A stretch of 44,130 nt of DNA from Chara braunii (lineage: Eukaryota > Streptophyta > Charophyceae > Charales > Characeae). The stretch covers positions 938,469 to 982,598 of the forward strand of contig BFEA01000232.1 of NCBI GenBank assembly GCA_003427395.1. The letters run 5' to 3'. Every line of letters begins with the position of its first letter. Position 1 is the stretch's first letter. The notes under the pieces are model-generated. The model was not told the origin of the DNA and ran no database searches. It saw only the letters and a list, made by a program, of their open reading frames with translations. This document shows positions 10,411-22,398 of the stretch, in pieces. Made by a program: the position numbers and the translations under genes.

Positions 10411-11815
10411 GGTGCATGCGCTGTCGGAGGGCACGACGTCCCGACCCTCCCATGTGTACCGAAAGCCTGCTTCCTCCGCTGTGTATCGAGTCTGCTATGT
10501 GTCGAATGTCTGCTTGCCCCGCTACGAACCAGTACTTGCACAAGAAACCGAGGGTGTACCCTATTGTGGGACTGACCCGGTCGCCAGAGTCTTTGACAAA
10601 GAGTGGGTTCACCGCTGGGCTCTCGTTTGGCCACGTGGGCTCGACACCCCGTTGTACAGCAGGATACAACTGGTTTGTCGTGGCGGCCACCGGGCTCGCC
10701 CAGGGGTATGATAACGAAAGCTAGAGTGGTTTTCTCAACCTCGCGTCGGGCTCCTGTAGCTGGGTTATCAGGTAGGTACGATGGCGACGGTCACTGTCAA
10801 TAAAACGGAAATATAGAAAAAAGGAAAAGAGGAGGAAAAAGGGGGGGGAGTTGAATACGGAGCCTCAGATCCGTGCCTAGACTTTGATCGTTGCCTTTAC
10901 GTTTCTGGGTCTGATGGATTTAAGTGATGTCACGACGCAAGAGAATTTTGAAGCGTCATTCTCCTCTCTTTGTTATTATTACTATTATTATTACATGTTT
11001 TTCTTATTTAATTTTCCTTCCTGTCGCTTTGTGGGGAAATTAACGGGTTGTTTTTAAACCGTTGTCGGGACCGGTGGGTCACGAGATAAGTCCTGACCCG
11101 TGACAGATGGTATATGGCAGAATTGTGCACAGCAGAGAAAACCAGAGGCAAGCGAGATAGAAAGGATGGAAAGCCAAAGGCACAAGTGTCGACGCCTAAG
11201 GACCTAGAGAATGCCCTGAGTGGCCAGAACCACTGGACCAAGAAGAGACTAGCAAAATAGCGAGCGGCAAAGGGCCGTCGGAAAATAGTAAAGGCGGCCC
11301 TTCTTCCCAAAGGGAGAAGGACTGTCGGGAAAAATAATGCCCTGGGCTGCGTGCCGCAGCAAAAAAAAAGTCTAAGAGGTCGAGAAAATAATAAGTGAGG
11401 CACCAGCACGTGAGAACGTAGCTAGGGTCAAAAAGGCCACCGGAATGTGACATAGGAAGAACCAAAGGAGTCGTGGTCGGAAAGACCGGCACGCGCAGGA
11501 CATAGAAAAAAAACTAGAAATGAGGCGGTCATGGGGAAGAAAGTGCCAAAAGAAACTGGGATACCGCAAAGGAAAGTGCAGGGACCATACGAGACCAAGT
11601 AAAAATAATGACATTTTGGGACCAAGTACCGGTGGGACCACCAGCGGGATAAGTGCCGGCAGGACCATCAGCGGGACAAGTGTCGGGGACTAGCACGGGA
11701 TAAGTGGCGGGGACATGCGATGTCCCAAGGCAAAGTCATGAAGGGCCATGAGAAAATAAGCCCAAGGCGAGGTGTGCCGTCGACATCAAGATCTTGACGG
11801 TCAAGAATATTAACA

Positions 11816-11837
11816 CCACTAGTGCAAGCACTAGTGG
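11816..11837. other. Perfect CAAG tetraloop hairpin
   Basis: CCACTAGTG, loop CAAG, then CACTAGTGG: a perfect 9-bp stem. The homologous hairpin in repeat B (24,151-24,172) keeps the loop and changes one pair on both sides. Confidence 0.85.
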
Positions 11838-12165
11838 AGGCAAACAGGAGGGCAAAAACAAAAAGGAAAGCAAAAGAAAAGCAAGAGAGGAGGCATGACA
11901 GCAATCCGAAATATCTCGGACTAATCACCTTCAGAAAAATGAAGCCTAGAGGGACTCCACGAGAAAAATAGGCTCCCGGGAGAAAATCGGAGCAAAGGGG
12001 ACCACAGTTTGGAAGAAAGGAAGGCAAAAAGAGGCTCCCATGGGCATGGGGGAGCATCAATTGCAGCCTGAGATATAACGAACTGCATCATGGGCACAGA
12101 GAGGGCCAAAACTAATAGGAAGGGCCTAGAAAAGACCTAATGAGTACTTGACACTTGGCATGCTA

Positions 12166-12166
12166 G

Positions 12167-12197
<31 letters not shown>
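12166..12197 (+). repeat. Poly(A) run of about 30 bases
   Basis: A homopolymer A tract inside repeat A. Shorter A-rich tracts occur at corresponding places near 13,440 and 24,487, so it seems an expanded internal feature of the repeat rather than a retrogene tail. Confidence 0.8.
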
Positions 12198-12198
<1 letters not shown>

Positions 12199-14262
12199 GG
12201 AAGAATAAGACAAAAGGAGTGAGAGGGAGTGAGTGAGTTGGTCGTGAGTAGGAAATGCCACAAGTAGGGACACGCAGGTCCCTACTGTCCCAAAATGGAG
12301 GAAAAAGAAAAGAAAAAAGAAAGAAAAAAAAAGAGAAAGAGGTCTTAACGGTAAAAAACGACCACTTGGGGATATGCATCCGTGACCAGATACATTCTGG
12401 AATATGGCGGTTGCAAAGGACCTTGATTTTTTGTTAATTTTGCAGAGAAAATCAAGAAAAATCAAAGCCTCATGCAACCAGGATACAACGGATTGCATAA
12501 GGGAGGAGAAACACATGTTTTAGATGCATCCGGAACCAATATTGAGTCCGGATGCACTTGGGAGTTGGCCGTTTCCTTTTGTTTCAGTATAATGTATATT
12601 GTGGGGCCATGATGCTAGGAAAAAGGCCATTATGGCAGTCCGAGAGATAACAGACTGCATGGGGAAGCCTAGGCCAAAAGAAAAAGGGCCATGGCTCACC
12701 CAAGACACTAGAAAAGAGTGTTTTTGGCATAGGCAAATAAAAACGGTAAGTGGGGGCCACATGATGGTGGATCTCGCGGCCTAGAATATTCGCGACACTT
12801 GAGGTTATGAGAAGAAGGGAATGGGACTGCCGGGGACAAGGGAGCCCCAAATAAAAATGGGACGTCACCGGGAAGGATGTCGGGGACTAGATGAATCCAA
12901 ATAAAAATAGTCGAAAATTGAGACACGCGCTGGCGAGACCGCCATCGGAACTTAAAAATGGAACTGCCATGGGAGAATGGCGGGGACTTGAGTAGTCCCA
13001 AGGGAGCCATAAGCTAGCGAAAAAGGAAGAATGTGCAAGCAAGTAGTGTCGTCAAGATCAGAAATCTTGACGGTGAAAAATATTAGCCACTATGAGTGTG
13101 AAATTGAAAGAGCCTAGGGAGAGAGTGCTAGGAGGCAAAAATAAGAGAGGAGTAAAAGAGGGGCTGCCCAGCAGTCCGAGATATCTCAGACTAGCAGGAC
13201 ACTAGGAAATAGAACCTCAATGAGCTCTATGCAAAAAACAAGCTGCCGAGGAAAAATTGGAGCACAAGGGGGGTAAAAATTGGAAAAACGGAGACAAACA
13301 GGAGCCCCCATGAGTATGGGGGTTCGACTATTGCAATCCGAGTTGCGGCGGCAAACTGCTGGCCATGAATCTGGCCTTGAATAAGGTCCTAAGGCCTAGA
13401 AAAAGGATGCACAACAGTTTGACACTTGGCACAACAGAAATAAAAGAAAAGGGAAAAAAAATAGGAGAAAAAAAAGGGTGGATGAGACAAAAGGGGAGAA
13501 AAGGGTGGAGGAGAATGTGTCGGTCAGGTGGGACTGGCACAATAGGGACTGGCGGGTCACTTCGGATTGCAGACATTATCCCAACAATATCTGAATTAAA
13601 AAGGGCAAAATTTAGCAAAAATGCAAAAAGGAGTTTGCCGTTTTTTTTGTGAGTGAATCTAAGATCAAATCTCATGGTGGAGAGCATATGGCCGTTTTTT
13701 GTGGGGCCAGCTCAAACGGCCAACTTCGGAATGAGTTGGCAACCCAAAATGGAAAGAAACAAAAGAAGGAAAAAACTGAAATTGTATATTTGGCCCAAAA
13801 AGAAGGCCAGATGCACCAAAAATTGAAAAAGTGAGCATAGAGGCTCAAACTTGAAGCAAGGACCACTTGGGGGTAGCTCGGAATTATGCTGACCTTGGAT
13901 CTCAGCAAGATCCAAGGCTAAGATTGCTTCGAGGCATGGGAAAATACCTCGGCCTACCCAAATTGGGGTAGGAACAGCAAAAATAAAAAAAAGGTCCATA
14001 AGGCCTTTTTCTTTAAAAGAAAGGCTGCCCCTTGGGGCATTTGGACTCAAGGGGGCAGCATTTGAAAAAGAAAAGGAGGCTGAAGGAGGCCAAGAGGCAA
14101 TCCGAGTTGGTACCAACCACTCAGACTGCATGTACTTGGCCAAAATGAGGCCCATGTGCCCCCGGAGAGGCCTAGTGGAAGGGAACCCCGGTTGGGGGTA
14201 CCTCGGTTCAGTTGGAGGCACATGGAGAGGCTCATGGGTTGACCGATTCTTCGGTTTCAACC

Positions 14263-14270
14263 TACATAAG
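14263..14270 (+). promoter_or_regulatory. Possible TATA-like element of repeat A
   Basis: CCTACATAAGCTGAGG here corresponds to CCTATTTAAGCTGGGG at 25,265 in repeat B. In both, a conserved CACACTCACATTTGCAT follows about 20-25 bases later, the spacing expected between a TATA box and a start site. It is only a sequence resemblance. Confidence 0.3.
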
Positions 14271-14353
14271 CTGAGGGAGCAGTCCGCCACACTCACATTT
14301 GCATGAGGAGTGCCCATGCTGCCCAAGTGAGCTCATAGGAGCACTCTACTCAC

Positions 14354-15409
14354 TTGGAGTGAGAGGAAGGGAACCCCTACCAGTTGGGGGCCTTGAAGGA
14401 GGCTGTGAGCTAGTTGGAGCTGCCATTAGAGCTAGTGTGTGTAATGGAGACTCAAGGGGGTGGTCCGCCATAGCCCCCAGGCTGTGGGAGAAAGAGAGAG
14501 GCTAGAGAGAGTCCCATTAGCCCTCCTAGAGGGGAGGACTCCATAGCCATAGTGGTAGGAGCTTGCCACAATCATGAAGGGACTGAGGAGGAGGAATGAG
14601 AAGGGTTTGAGGAGGAAGGGAGCCATAGCCAAGTGAGGAGAAGCATCATCAAGGTTGGTACTTGAACTCCCTGATACTAGAGGAGGTGAGTGGAAAGGAG
14701 AAGCTTCTTCTTCTTCTTCTTTCTTTTTATCCTTCTTCTTCTTTTTTTTCTCCTTCCTCTTCCTCTTCCTCTTCCTCTTCGTCTCCGACTTCTTAATGTT
14801 CTCTCATCCACATTCCTTTTTTCTCTTTCTTCCTCATCTTCTCCCTCCATAGGTGTTTTCCAAAGTTTACTTGGAGTGAGAGGAAGGGAACCCTTGCCAG
14901 TTGGGGGCCTTGGAGGAGGCTGTGAGGTAGTTGGAGCTGCCATTAGAGCTAGTGTGTGTAATGGAGACTCAAGGGGGTGGTCCGCCATAGCCCCCAGGCT
15001 GTGGGAGAAAGAGAGAGGCGAGAGAGAGTCCCATTAGCCCTCCTAGAGGGGAGGACTCCATACCCATAATGATAGGAGCTTGCCACAATCATGAAGGGAC
15101 TGAAGAGGAGGAATGAGAAGTGTTTGAGGAGGAAGGGAGCCATAGCCAAGTAAGGAGAAACATCATCAAGATTGGTACTTTTACTTCAAGATACTAGAGG
15201 AGGTGAGGGGGAAGAAAGAGAAGCTTCTTCTTCTTTGTCTTCTTCTTCTTCTTTTTCTTCTTCTTTCTTCCTCGCCTTCTTCTTCTTCTTCTTCTTCTCC
15301 TTTCTCTTCCTCTTCTTCTCCTACTCCTCCATGTTTCCTCATCCACATTCCTTTTTTCGCTCATCCATATTCCTTTTTTTTCTTTCTTCCTCATCTTCTT
15401 CCTCCATAG
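14354..15409 (+). repeat. Tandem duplication, period 517 bp, each unit with an intron-like tract
   Basis: TTGGAGTGAGAGGAAGGGAA at 14,354 recurs at 14,871, and the next 330 bases are nearly identical. Each unit ends in GAG|GTGAG (14,686 and 15,203), a consensus 5' splice donor, followed by a TTC/CTT-rich tract and TCCATAG (ending 14,852 and 15,409), an acceptor-like signal. The intron-like spans are 167 and 207 bases. Repeat B carries a single diverged unit from 25,360 with donor at 25,692. Confidence 0.8.
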
Positions 15410-15449
15410 ATGCTTTCCAAAGCTTAGTATAGGTAGTAGGAGGCTTTTT

Positions 15450-16262
15450 CACTAGTGATGGTCTTCCCATGGGCACTTTCTTCACTCCATAGTAAATCGC
15501 TAGTTCCCACTTTACGTGTACATGCTTGGGAGTGAGTTACACTCACTCTTTCTTCCTGTTTTGTCTAATTCTTCACTTGGGTGTAAATCGCAATTTGTAT
15601 TCTTGCTCATTCTAGTATTCTAGTCATCTTGAGCTCATGCATTGTCCATTTCTTCAAATTGCAACTGCCCACTTTGTGTGTGTATGCTTGGGAGTGAGTT
15701 ACACTCACTTTTTCTTCTTGTTTTGTCAAATTTTTCACTTGGGTGCAAATCACAACTTGTATTATTGCTGATTCTACTGTTCTAGTCATCTTGAGTTCAT
15801 ACATTGTCCATTTCTTCACTCCATAGTAAATCGTCACTTCCCACTTTGTGTGTGCATGCTTTGAAGTGAGTTGCACTCACTCTTTCTTCTTGTTTTGTCC
15901 AATTCTTCACTTGGGTGTAAATCGTCTTGCTCATTCTAGTGTTTTAGTCATCTCTTCACTCCATAGTAAATCGCGACTTCCCACTTTGTGTGTGCATGCT
16001 TGGGAGTGAGTTACACTCACTTTTTCCTCTTGCTTTGTCCAATTCTTCACTTGGGTGTAAATCGCAACTTGTAATCTTGCTCATTCTAGTGTTGTAGTCA
16101 TCTTGAGCTCATGCATTGTCTATTTCTTCACTTCATAATAAATCGCTACTCCTCACTTTGTGTGTGCATGCTTGGGAGTGAGTTACACTCACTCCTTCTT
16201 CTTGTTTTGTCGAATTTTTCACTTGGATGTAAATCGCGATTTGTATTCTGGCTTATTCTAGT
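15450..16262 (+). repeat. Tandem array of five units of 140-172 bp
   Basis: The motif AGTGAGTTACACTCACT occurs at about 15,531, 15,693, 15,865, 16,005 and 16,177, giving spacings of 162, 172, 140 and 172. Each unit also holds CTTCACTTGGGTGTAAATCG and TTCTAGTCATCTTGAG. The 140-bp unit lacks the latter segment. No coding signal. Confidence 0.85.
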
Positions 16263-17575
16263 GTTGTAATAATCTTGAACTCATGCTTTGTCCATTCTTG
16301 CACTTGGTGATAGTCCGAATCATCCTTGGCTATTCAACTAGTCACATGCTTTGTCCATTCTTACACTTGGTGATAGTCTGATTCATCATTGGCTGTTGAA
16401 CTAGTCATATGCTTGTGTCACACTCATGCTTTGTCCATTCTGGCACTTTGTGATAGTCTGATACATCCTTGGCTGTTCAACTGGTCACATGCTTGTGTTT
16501 TCATTAGTCACGCTCATGCTTTGTCCATGATAGTCCGATTCATCCTTGGTTGTTCAACTAGTCACATGCTTGTGTCACACGCATGCTTTGTCCATTCATG
16601 CACTTGGTGATAGTCCGATTTATCCTTGGTTGTTCAACTAGTCACATTCTGTGTCACACTCATGCTTTGTCCATTCTTGCACTTGGTGATAGTCCGATTC
16701 ATCCGTGGTTGCTGAACTAGTCACATGCTTGTGTTTTCATTAGTCACACTCATGCTTTGTTCATTCTTGCACTTGGTGATAGTCCGATTCATCCTTGGTT
16801 GTTCAACTAGTCACCTGCTTGTGTCACACTCATGCTTTGTCCATTCTTGCACTTGGTGATGGTCCGATTCATCCTTGACTGTTCAGCTAGTCACATGCTT
16901 GTGTCACACTCATGCTTTGACCATTCTTGCACTTGGTGATAGTCCGATTCATCCTTGGTTGTTCAACTAGTCACATGCTTGTGTTTTCATTAGTCGCACT
17001 CATGCTTTGTCCATTCTTGCACTTGGTGATAGTCCGATTCATCCTTCACTGTTCGACTAGTCACATGCTTGTGTCACACTCATGCGTTGTCCATTCTTGC
17101 ACTTGGTGATAGTCCGATTCATCCTTGACTGTTCCACTAGTCACATGCTTGTGTTTTCATTAATCACACTCATGCATTGACCATTCTTGCACTTGGTGAT
17201 AGTCCGATTCATCCTTGGCTGTTCAACTAGTCACATGCCTATGTTTTCATTAGTCACACTCACAAATTGTCTATTCTTGCACTTAGTGATGGTCTGATTC
17301 ATCCCTGGTTGTTCAACTAGTCACAAGTTTGTGTCACACTCATGCTTTGTCCATTTTTGCACTTAGTGATAGTCCGATTCATCCTTGGTTGTACAACTAG
17401 TCACATGCTTGTATCACACTCATGCTTTGTCCATTCTTGCACTTGGTGATAGTCCGATTAATCCGTGGCTGTTCAACTAGTGACATGTTTATGTCACACT
17501 CATGCTTTGCCCATTCTTGCACTTAGGTGTTAGTCCGGATCTTCGTAGGCTGATCAAATTGTCACGTACATGACG
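16262..17575 (+). repeat. Satellite-like array with 80-bp and 90-bp unit variants
   Basis: About sixteen units contain TCCATTCTTGCACTTGGTGA, AGTCCGATTCATCCTTGG, TTCAACTAGTCACATGC and CTCATGCTTTG. Units are 80 bases when they carry GTGTCACACTC and 90 bases when they carry GTGTTTTCATTAGTCACACTC. Unit start spacings from 16,291 are 63, 80, 90, 67, 79, 90, 80, 80, 90, 80, 90, 90, 80, 80, 80. The last unit decays after 17,520. The repeats are adjacent, so this is a tandem array, not CRISPR. Confidence 0.9.
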
Positions 17576-18120
17576 TGGCAAGACCCCCCCGTGCTCGACC
17601 CCCCCGTGCTTTAATCGAGCACGGTATGGAGAAGGTAGGTAGGAGGGTGGTGGTGCTGCTGCTGCTACTGATAATGCTGCTGTTGATGAAAACTGATGTT
17701 GTTGTTGCTGATGACTGGCCAAGCCAGGCTGCTGCTGCTGCTGCTGCTGAGAATCGTTAGCTGGTCACCCGGAGCAAAGGCCAGTCCGGAAAACGCTAAG
17801 GCACCGGTCCGGCCCGGGGGTGCCGGTGGCCAACACCACCAAAATAGGGGTCTAAGGGCCGTGACTTCATAGACCCCATATCTTAGGCATAGATAGATGG
17901 CCTGCAAAATCTGCAGGCCATCCGAGTGCATTCTCCTGCAAAAACGGAAAATGGACTTCCCCGAACTGTTCACTTAGAGCCCGGACAATGCCCGAAAAAG
18001 GCAAGACAGGGCAAACAGCTACGAAGTGAAACCAAACTTTATGGAGGTCTTCCATAGGGTACAGCCAGAGAGCCCACCAAGTTAGGAGTAAGTCTGACGT
18101 CGTTTGGGGTACGAAACGCA
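17576..18120. other. Gene-free stretch with trinucleotide repeats
   Basis: Two C-rich near-repeats (CCCCCCGTGCTCGA) lie at 17,584-17,612. GCTGCT-type trinucleotide runs occur at 17,655-17,680 and 17,728-17,750. The short ORFs reflect these runs. Nothing else is recognisable. Confidence 0.6.
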
Positions 18121-18149
18121 AGCATGTGTTTTTTTGTTCTCCCTCCTTA

Positions 18150-18270
18150 GGCAAAAACGACAAAAATCTGCAAAATCTGCAAAATCTGCAAAATCTGCGT
18201 TTTCTGAAATCTGTGTTTTTGCAAGTCTGTGTTTTTTTTTCTGCATATCTGTTGTAGGATCGGTTGCTGC
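18150..18270 (+). repeat. Short AAATCTGC tandem repeat
   Basis: CAAAATCTG is repeated four times at 18,162-18,199, followed by decayed AATCTGTGTTTTT units to about 18,270. It gives rise to repetitive Asp-Phe-Ala or Ser-Ala-Lys ORFs that are not genes. Confidence 0.85.
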
Positions 18271-18359
18271 AAATCTGAGTTTTTTGAAGCCCGAGACCAG
18301 GGAAAACTTACGGGAGACGAACCCGGACACTTGGAATAGGGGGGGGATATCGGTCACAA

Positions 18360-18965
18360 CACATCTTTCTCCTCCTCCACCTTCTTTACCCATCCTCCAT
18401 AGCCAACCTCCTCACACCACCTCCCTCCTCCATCTTCTTCACCCATCCACCATAGCCAACCACCGCACACCTTCTCCTTCCTCTATCTTCTTCACCCGTC
18501 CTCCATAGCCAACCACCTCACACCACCTCCCTCCTCCATCTTCTTCACCCATCCACCATAGCCGACCACCGCACTCCTTCCTCCATCTTCTTCACCCATC
18601 CTCCATGGCCGACCGCCTCACACCTTTTTCCTCCTCCATCTCCTTCACCCATCCTCCCTAGCCAACCATCTCACTCCTTCTTCCTCCTCCGTCTTCTTCA
18701 CCTATTCGCCATAGCCAAACACCTCGCGCCTTCTTCCTCCTCCATCTTCTTCATCCATCCTCCATAGCCAACCGCCTCACATCCTCCCCCTCCTCCACGT
18801 TCTTCACCCATCCACCATAGCCAACCACCTTACACCTTCCCTCTCCCCCATCTTCTTCCCCCATCCACCATAGCCAACCACCTTACACCACCCTCCTTCC
18901 CCATCTTCTTCAACCATCCTCCATACCCAACCGCCTCACACCCCCCTTCCACTTCATCTCTTTCA
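18360..18965 (+). repeat. Minisatellite, period about 50 bp
   Basis: CCTCCATCTTCTTCACCCATCC followed by ATAGCCAACCACCTCACACC-like sequence repeats at least eleven times. ATAGCCAACC-type anchors fall at about 18,399, 18,451, 18,506, 18,560, 18,607, 18,657, 18,713, 18,765, 18,820, 18,870 and 18,924. Spacing varies from 47 to 56 bases. Confidence 0.9.
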
Positions 18966-19081
18966 CCAACCAAAGGCCATGGCCAAAGAAACACAAAGAA
19001 AACAAGATATAGAAAGGGAACCTTAGGTAGGACGGTAGGACAAGTAGGGGATAAGTTTGACTAGGCATAGGAAGTCTCTCT

Positions 19082-19100
19082 TTCCTTTTCCTCTCTCTCT

Positions 19101-19157
<57 letters not shown>

Positions 19158-19158
19158 N

Positions 19159-19228
<70 letters not shown>

Positions 19229-19232
19229 CTCC
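19082..19232 (+). repeat. CT dinucleotide microsatellite
   Basis: About 150 bases of nearly pure CT with one N at 19,158. Such a tract is often collapsed or mis-sized in assemblies. Confidence 0.97.
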
Positions 19233-21089
19233 CCTATCCTCTTTCTCCTCCTCTCTCTTTCTCCCTCTTCATATTCCATCACCGCTGCCTCGTCGTCGTT
19301 CTTCTCCCACATTCCAAAGCCTTGACCTTACCTTCTCCCCCCTCTCTCCTCTTGGCACGTAACTAACCCTTCCCCAGTCACTTGTTACATTGTCAGGGAA
19401 CGAACGGTGAAAGGAATTTGTCCTCACTTGGTGGAGAAAGTGGGCAGGGGAGGGGCAACCGATCCCTTGTGCCGCCAAGAAGGAAAGGGAAAGGCACTTG
19501 AGAAATTGGAAGAAAACAAGTCCGGAAAGGGACTAGAAAGAGTGATAATTTGAAACAAGGTCAGTTGACTCAACCAGAACCCGGACTGCATGACCATGAG
19601 AAGAGTATGGGTTGACTGTGCATGGAAAAAGGATTGGGGAAGTAAGCCAAGAGCAAAGGAAGGAAGCATAGGCATGTGGGGAGGGCTATGTGTTGACCCC
19701 CGAATGGGGGATTGTATTGACATTTGCACTTGTGTCTGTTTGTGCAGGTGAGTAGCTTGGGATGACTTGAGCGAGATTGGGTCGGGGATATGCTAGCAAA
19801 AGGGGGGAGAAGCGGATGAGCAAAAAGGCTATGGGCCCTAGTGTAAACTCTATCAGCGAATGGGCCTTGGTGAATGCAGTTTTGCGTGGGGATTGGGCAA
19901 CGAACAAAGTCTTGATTGATTGAAGTGTGATGTAGCCTTTGCCTGCATAAAAAGGCCCCGAAAAAACTAATGGGCGTGCGCCAGTCACAATGGATGGAAT
20001 ATGTGGGACATGGAAATGTACAGAGGCAGAAAGGGAAGGCGGCACCACCACGCCCCAATGAGACCACAAGACTGTTGCTATAGGGAAAAGGTGTGTGGCC
20101 TAAGGATGACGCTTAGCCTCCGCACAAAAGAAGAAAATTTCTCAAGGACCCCCCCCTCTGGACTGCTCGAGTATTGAAAGGAGCATTTGCTTGATAACAG
20201 AACTGAGAATAAAAAAACTTACGTTTGCAGAATGATCAGTGAGACTACCACCCGACATGAGGGTTGAGCTACATCCCCAATGTCAAAGCTTTCTCGCTCG
20301 ATGGCCCACCCCCATCCATCTCAAAGCACTAGGTGGGGGTGGCCTTGTGACGAATGGGCCGCGCCCTAAGCATGAGCGTGGGCGGGCCGAGCCAACTGGG
20401 AGCCGCAGTGGGGTCGACACAGGCTCGAAAGTCTAACGGGGTTAGGCCCTACAAAAATGGTGGAGGTGACGGGCAGGGGGTTAAACTGACCCTTGCGATT
20501 CCGAAGGGGGCCATGAACGTGTACACAATCAAAGAGAAAGAAATTGGACCCGAGTTTGCTCTTCCCCTTGAGAGAATCAGATTTGAGAGTGGTTGGGCGA
20601 ATGGCATGGGCATGCCTGGAGGTATAACATGCATGATATACATTTGACCGACTCACTCCTTTGTGGAGTAGCTCTAGCCCCCCTTCCTCCGGTGTCGATG
20701 TTCGTCAGTCCGGAGAAGCTTCGGGCAAATCGCAGGTCGACCCTTCCTCTTCGTGTGAAAGAAGGGCTCCGGTTACCTGGCAGGTGGTTGGTGCTTCGGC
20801 TTCGACCAGGGTCCAATGAAAATTATGCGGCGGAGTGATCCGACCGACTGGGTGCTCTTCCCCCTTTTTCTTCTGAGCCCAGCGGGCTCATGCACTATGC
20901 ACTTGAAATGCTTGAAGGAACCAACATGAACATAATGGTCATCGCTAAAAGAACAATCCTACCCTATGAAGCGACAGACAAACGAAGAAAAAAAGAATGA
21001 AGGGAGTTGCTAGACTCCAAAGAAAACTAGCTCACCTTTGAAGATGCTCACGAAAAGGAACCGACCACTGTGTATGGACAATAGGGGGA
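19233..21089. other. Unassigned stretch without recognisable genes
   Basis: Overlapping ORFs up to 165 codons exist on both strands (for example minus 19,570-20,067), but none shows a domain I know and they overlap each other in several frames. A few degenerate matches to sequences further along suggest repeat B may begin earlier than 21,090, but I could not define this. Confidence 0.5.
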
Positions 21090-21891
21090 GCGACACACAC
21101 GGTGTCGGAGGGCTCGGTGCCCCGTCCCTCCGTTGAGAACCCAATGCTTGTTCGGACCCACTACTTACCTGTTACTAGCTCGGAAACCGGTTGTTGCATG
21201 GGCCTTCGCGAGATACTGGATTTCTATAGTGCGCCAGGTATACTCAAGGCGGCACTCTGCTGCATGCAGGTCCAGCTGACGCTTGCCCTAGCAAAAGGGT
21301 GGGGGTGCGCCACTAGACTTTCCTTTGGTCCACGAAGGCTCGACGCTCTGCTGGACAATAGAGCACTACCGGCCTGTGGTTGCGGTAGCCGCCGGGCGCG
21401 CGAAGGGACGCGAAGGTAGAGGGACCTGCGTGGTCTTTTCTGTCGCACGTAAGGTGCCTTTGGTTGGGTTATGGGTTAGATGCACGGGCCTGCTGTCACA
21501 GTCGAAGAAAAAAAAAGAAAAGGAAAATAAACGAGCGAAAGGAAGTCATGTGTCAGACCTACGTGCAGATCTGGACCCTCGTTTTAGTTTGAAGTGATCT
21601 AGTGGCTTCTGGCCTCAACGGCGTTATGACTCCCATCTTTTTCTTATTTCTAGTATTATTATTTTACCTAATTTTATTGGTTGTTCTCTAGAGTCCGCTT
21701 CTTCTTTTGACCCTTCGTCACTTCGCGGAAAGGAGTGTGAACAATTCATTTTCGAACTTCGATTGCAACTCGGTGGCCTAGACCGGCCCGACTCCTCGCG
21801 TATCACCCTGTGGCTGATCTGTCAGGCTGAGCATGCGCGGTGGAACCCCAAAAGAGGGGCGACCCGCGACCGCATTGGTACGAGGCTTATC

Positions 21892-21907
21892 ACCTTCCGC
21901 GGAAGGT
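21892..21907. other. Perfect 16-bp palindrome
   Basis: ACCTTCCGCGGAAGGT is perfectly self-complementary. Function is unknown. Confidence 0.9.
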
Positions 21908-22398
21908 CATAAACCCCCTCTTTGCCATCGGAGATGGGTACCCATTAGTGGTAGCCTGTAAGCTCCCTATGAAGGAAATGGAGTGACGGGTGATATCTCG
22001 TTATGGAACAAAGTTGAAAAGACAGATAGATGCGGACTGAGGAGTCGTATTCGCACGGTGACCGTTAGTGTTATGACCATCCTCCTTTCCCTTTTTTTTT
22101 TTCTTTTTCACTCTATTCCGTTTTGGTTTAATTTGCTCTATCTTATCATTTTTTATTGAATTCTGACTTACGAATTATCAAAGTGTAGGATTTTGAAAAT
22201 TGTTTGAGTCCCTCGTGAAAATATGCGACGATCCTATGAAGGAGAAAAAGGGGGGGGGTTGCATTTCACTGCTTGGGCATGAGCAACCTCGCTATGCCGA
22301 GTACTGGGAAGCGAGGTGAGGGTCAGGCGTTGTGGTGATAGTGCGAGAGACCATCTGTGTGCTCACGCTCAAGCTATGAGTGCTTGGTCGTGGCTATC

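Larger units (their letters stand above)
10411..15440 (+). repeat. Repeat A: roughly 5-kb ORF-less dispersed repeat, first copy
   Basis: This block is collinear with 21,090-25,960. Anchors in the same order include GTCGGAGGGC at 10,427 and 21,101, the stretch around GGATACAACGGATTGCA (12,480 and 23,550), the AAATAAAAATGGGA block (12,849 and 23,911), CACTAGTG hairpins (11,816 and 24,151), GTTGGTACCAA hairpins (14,098 and 25,102), and CACACTCACATTTGCAT (14,289 and 25,294). The ORFs inside are poorly coding-like, in both strands, and not conserved as protein between copies. It could be a non-autonomous LTR-type element or a long non-coding transcription unit; I cannot tell which. Boundaries are approximate. 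Confidence 0.7.

Noticed and set aside
10164-10724. 186-codon plus-strand ORF
   Set aside because: It crosses the boundary between retroelement leader and repeat A and includes a CT microsatellite, so it is a chance frame.
13712-14326. 204-codon minus-strand ORF
   Set aside because: It lies in repeat A, has no recognisable domain, and I did not see a matching frame kept in repeat B.
16262-17575. CRISPR-like array
   Set aside because: Units are contiguous with no unique spacers, and the genome is eukaryotic.
17655-17755. GCTGCT run as a poly-Gln or poly-Ala coding exon
   Set aside because: Short, interrupted and lacking a conserved flanking frame.
19057-19362. Ser/Leu-rich or Arg/Glu-rich ORFs
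   Set aside because: They are translations of the CT microsatellite on either strand.
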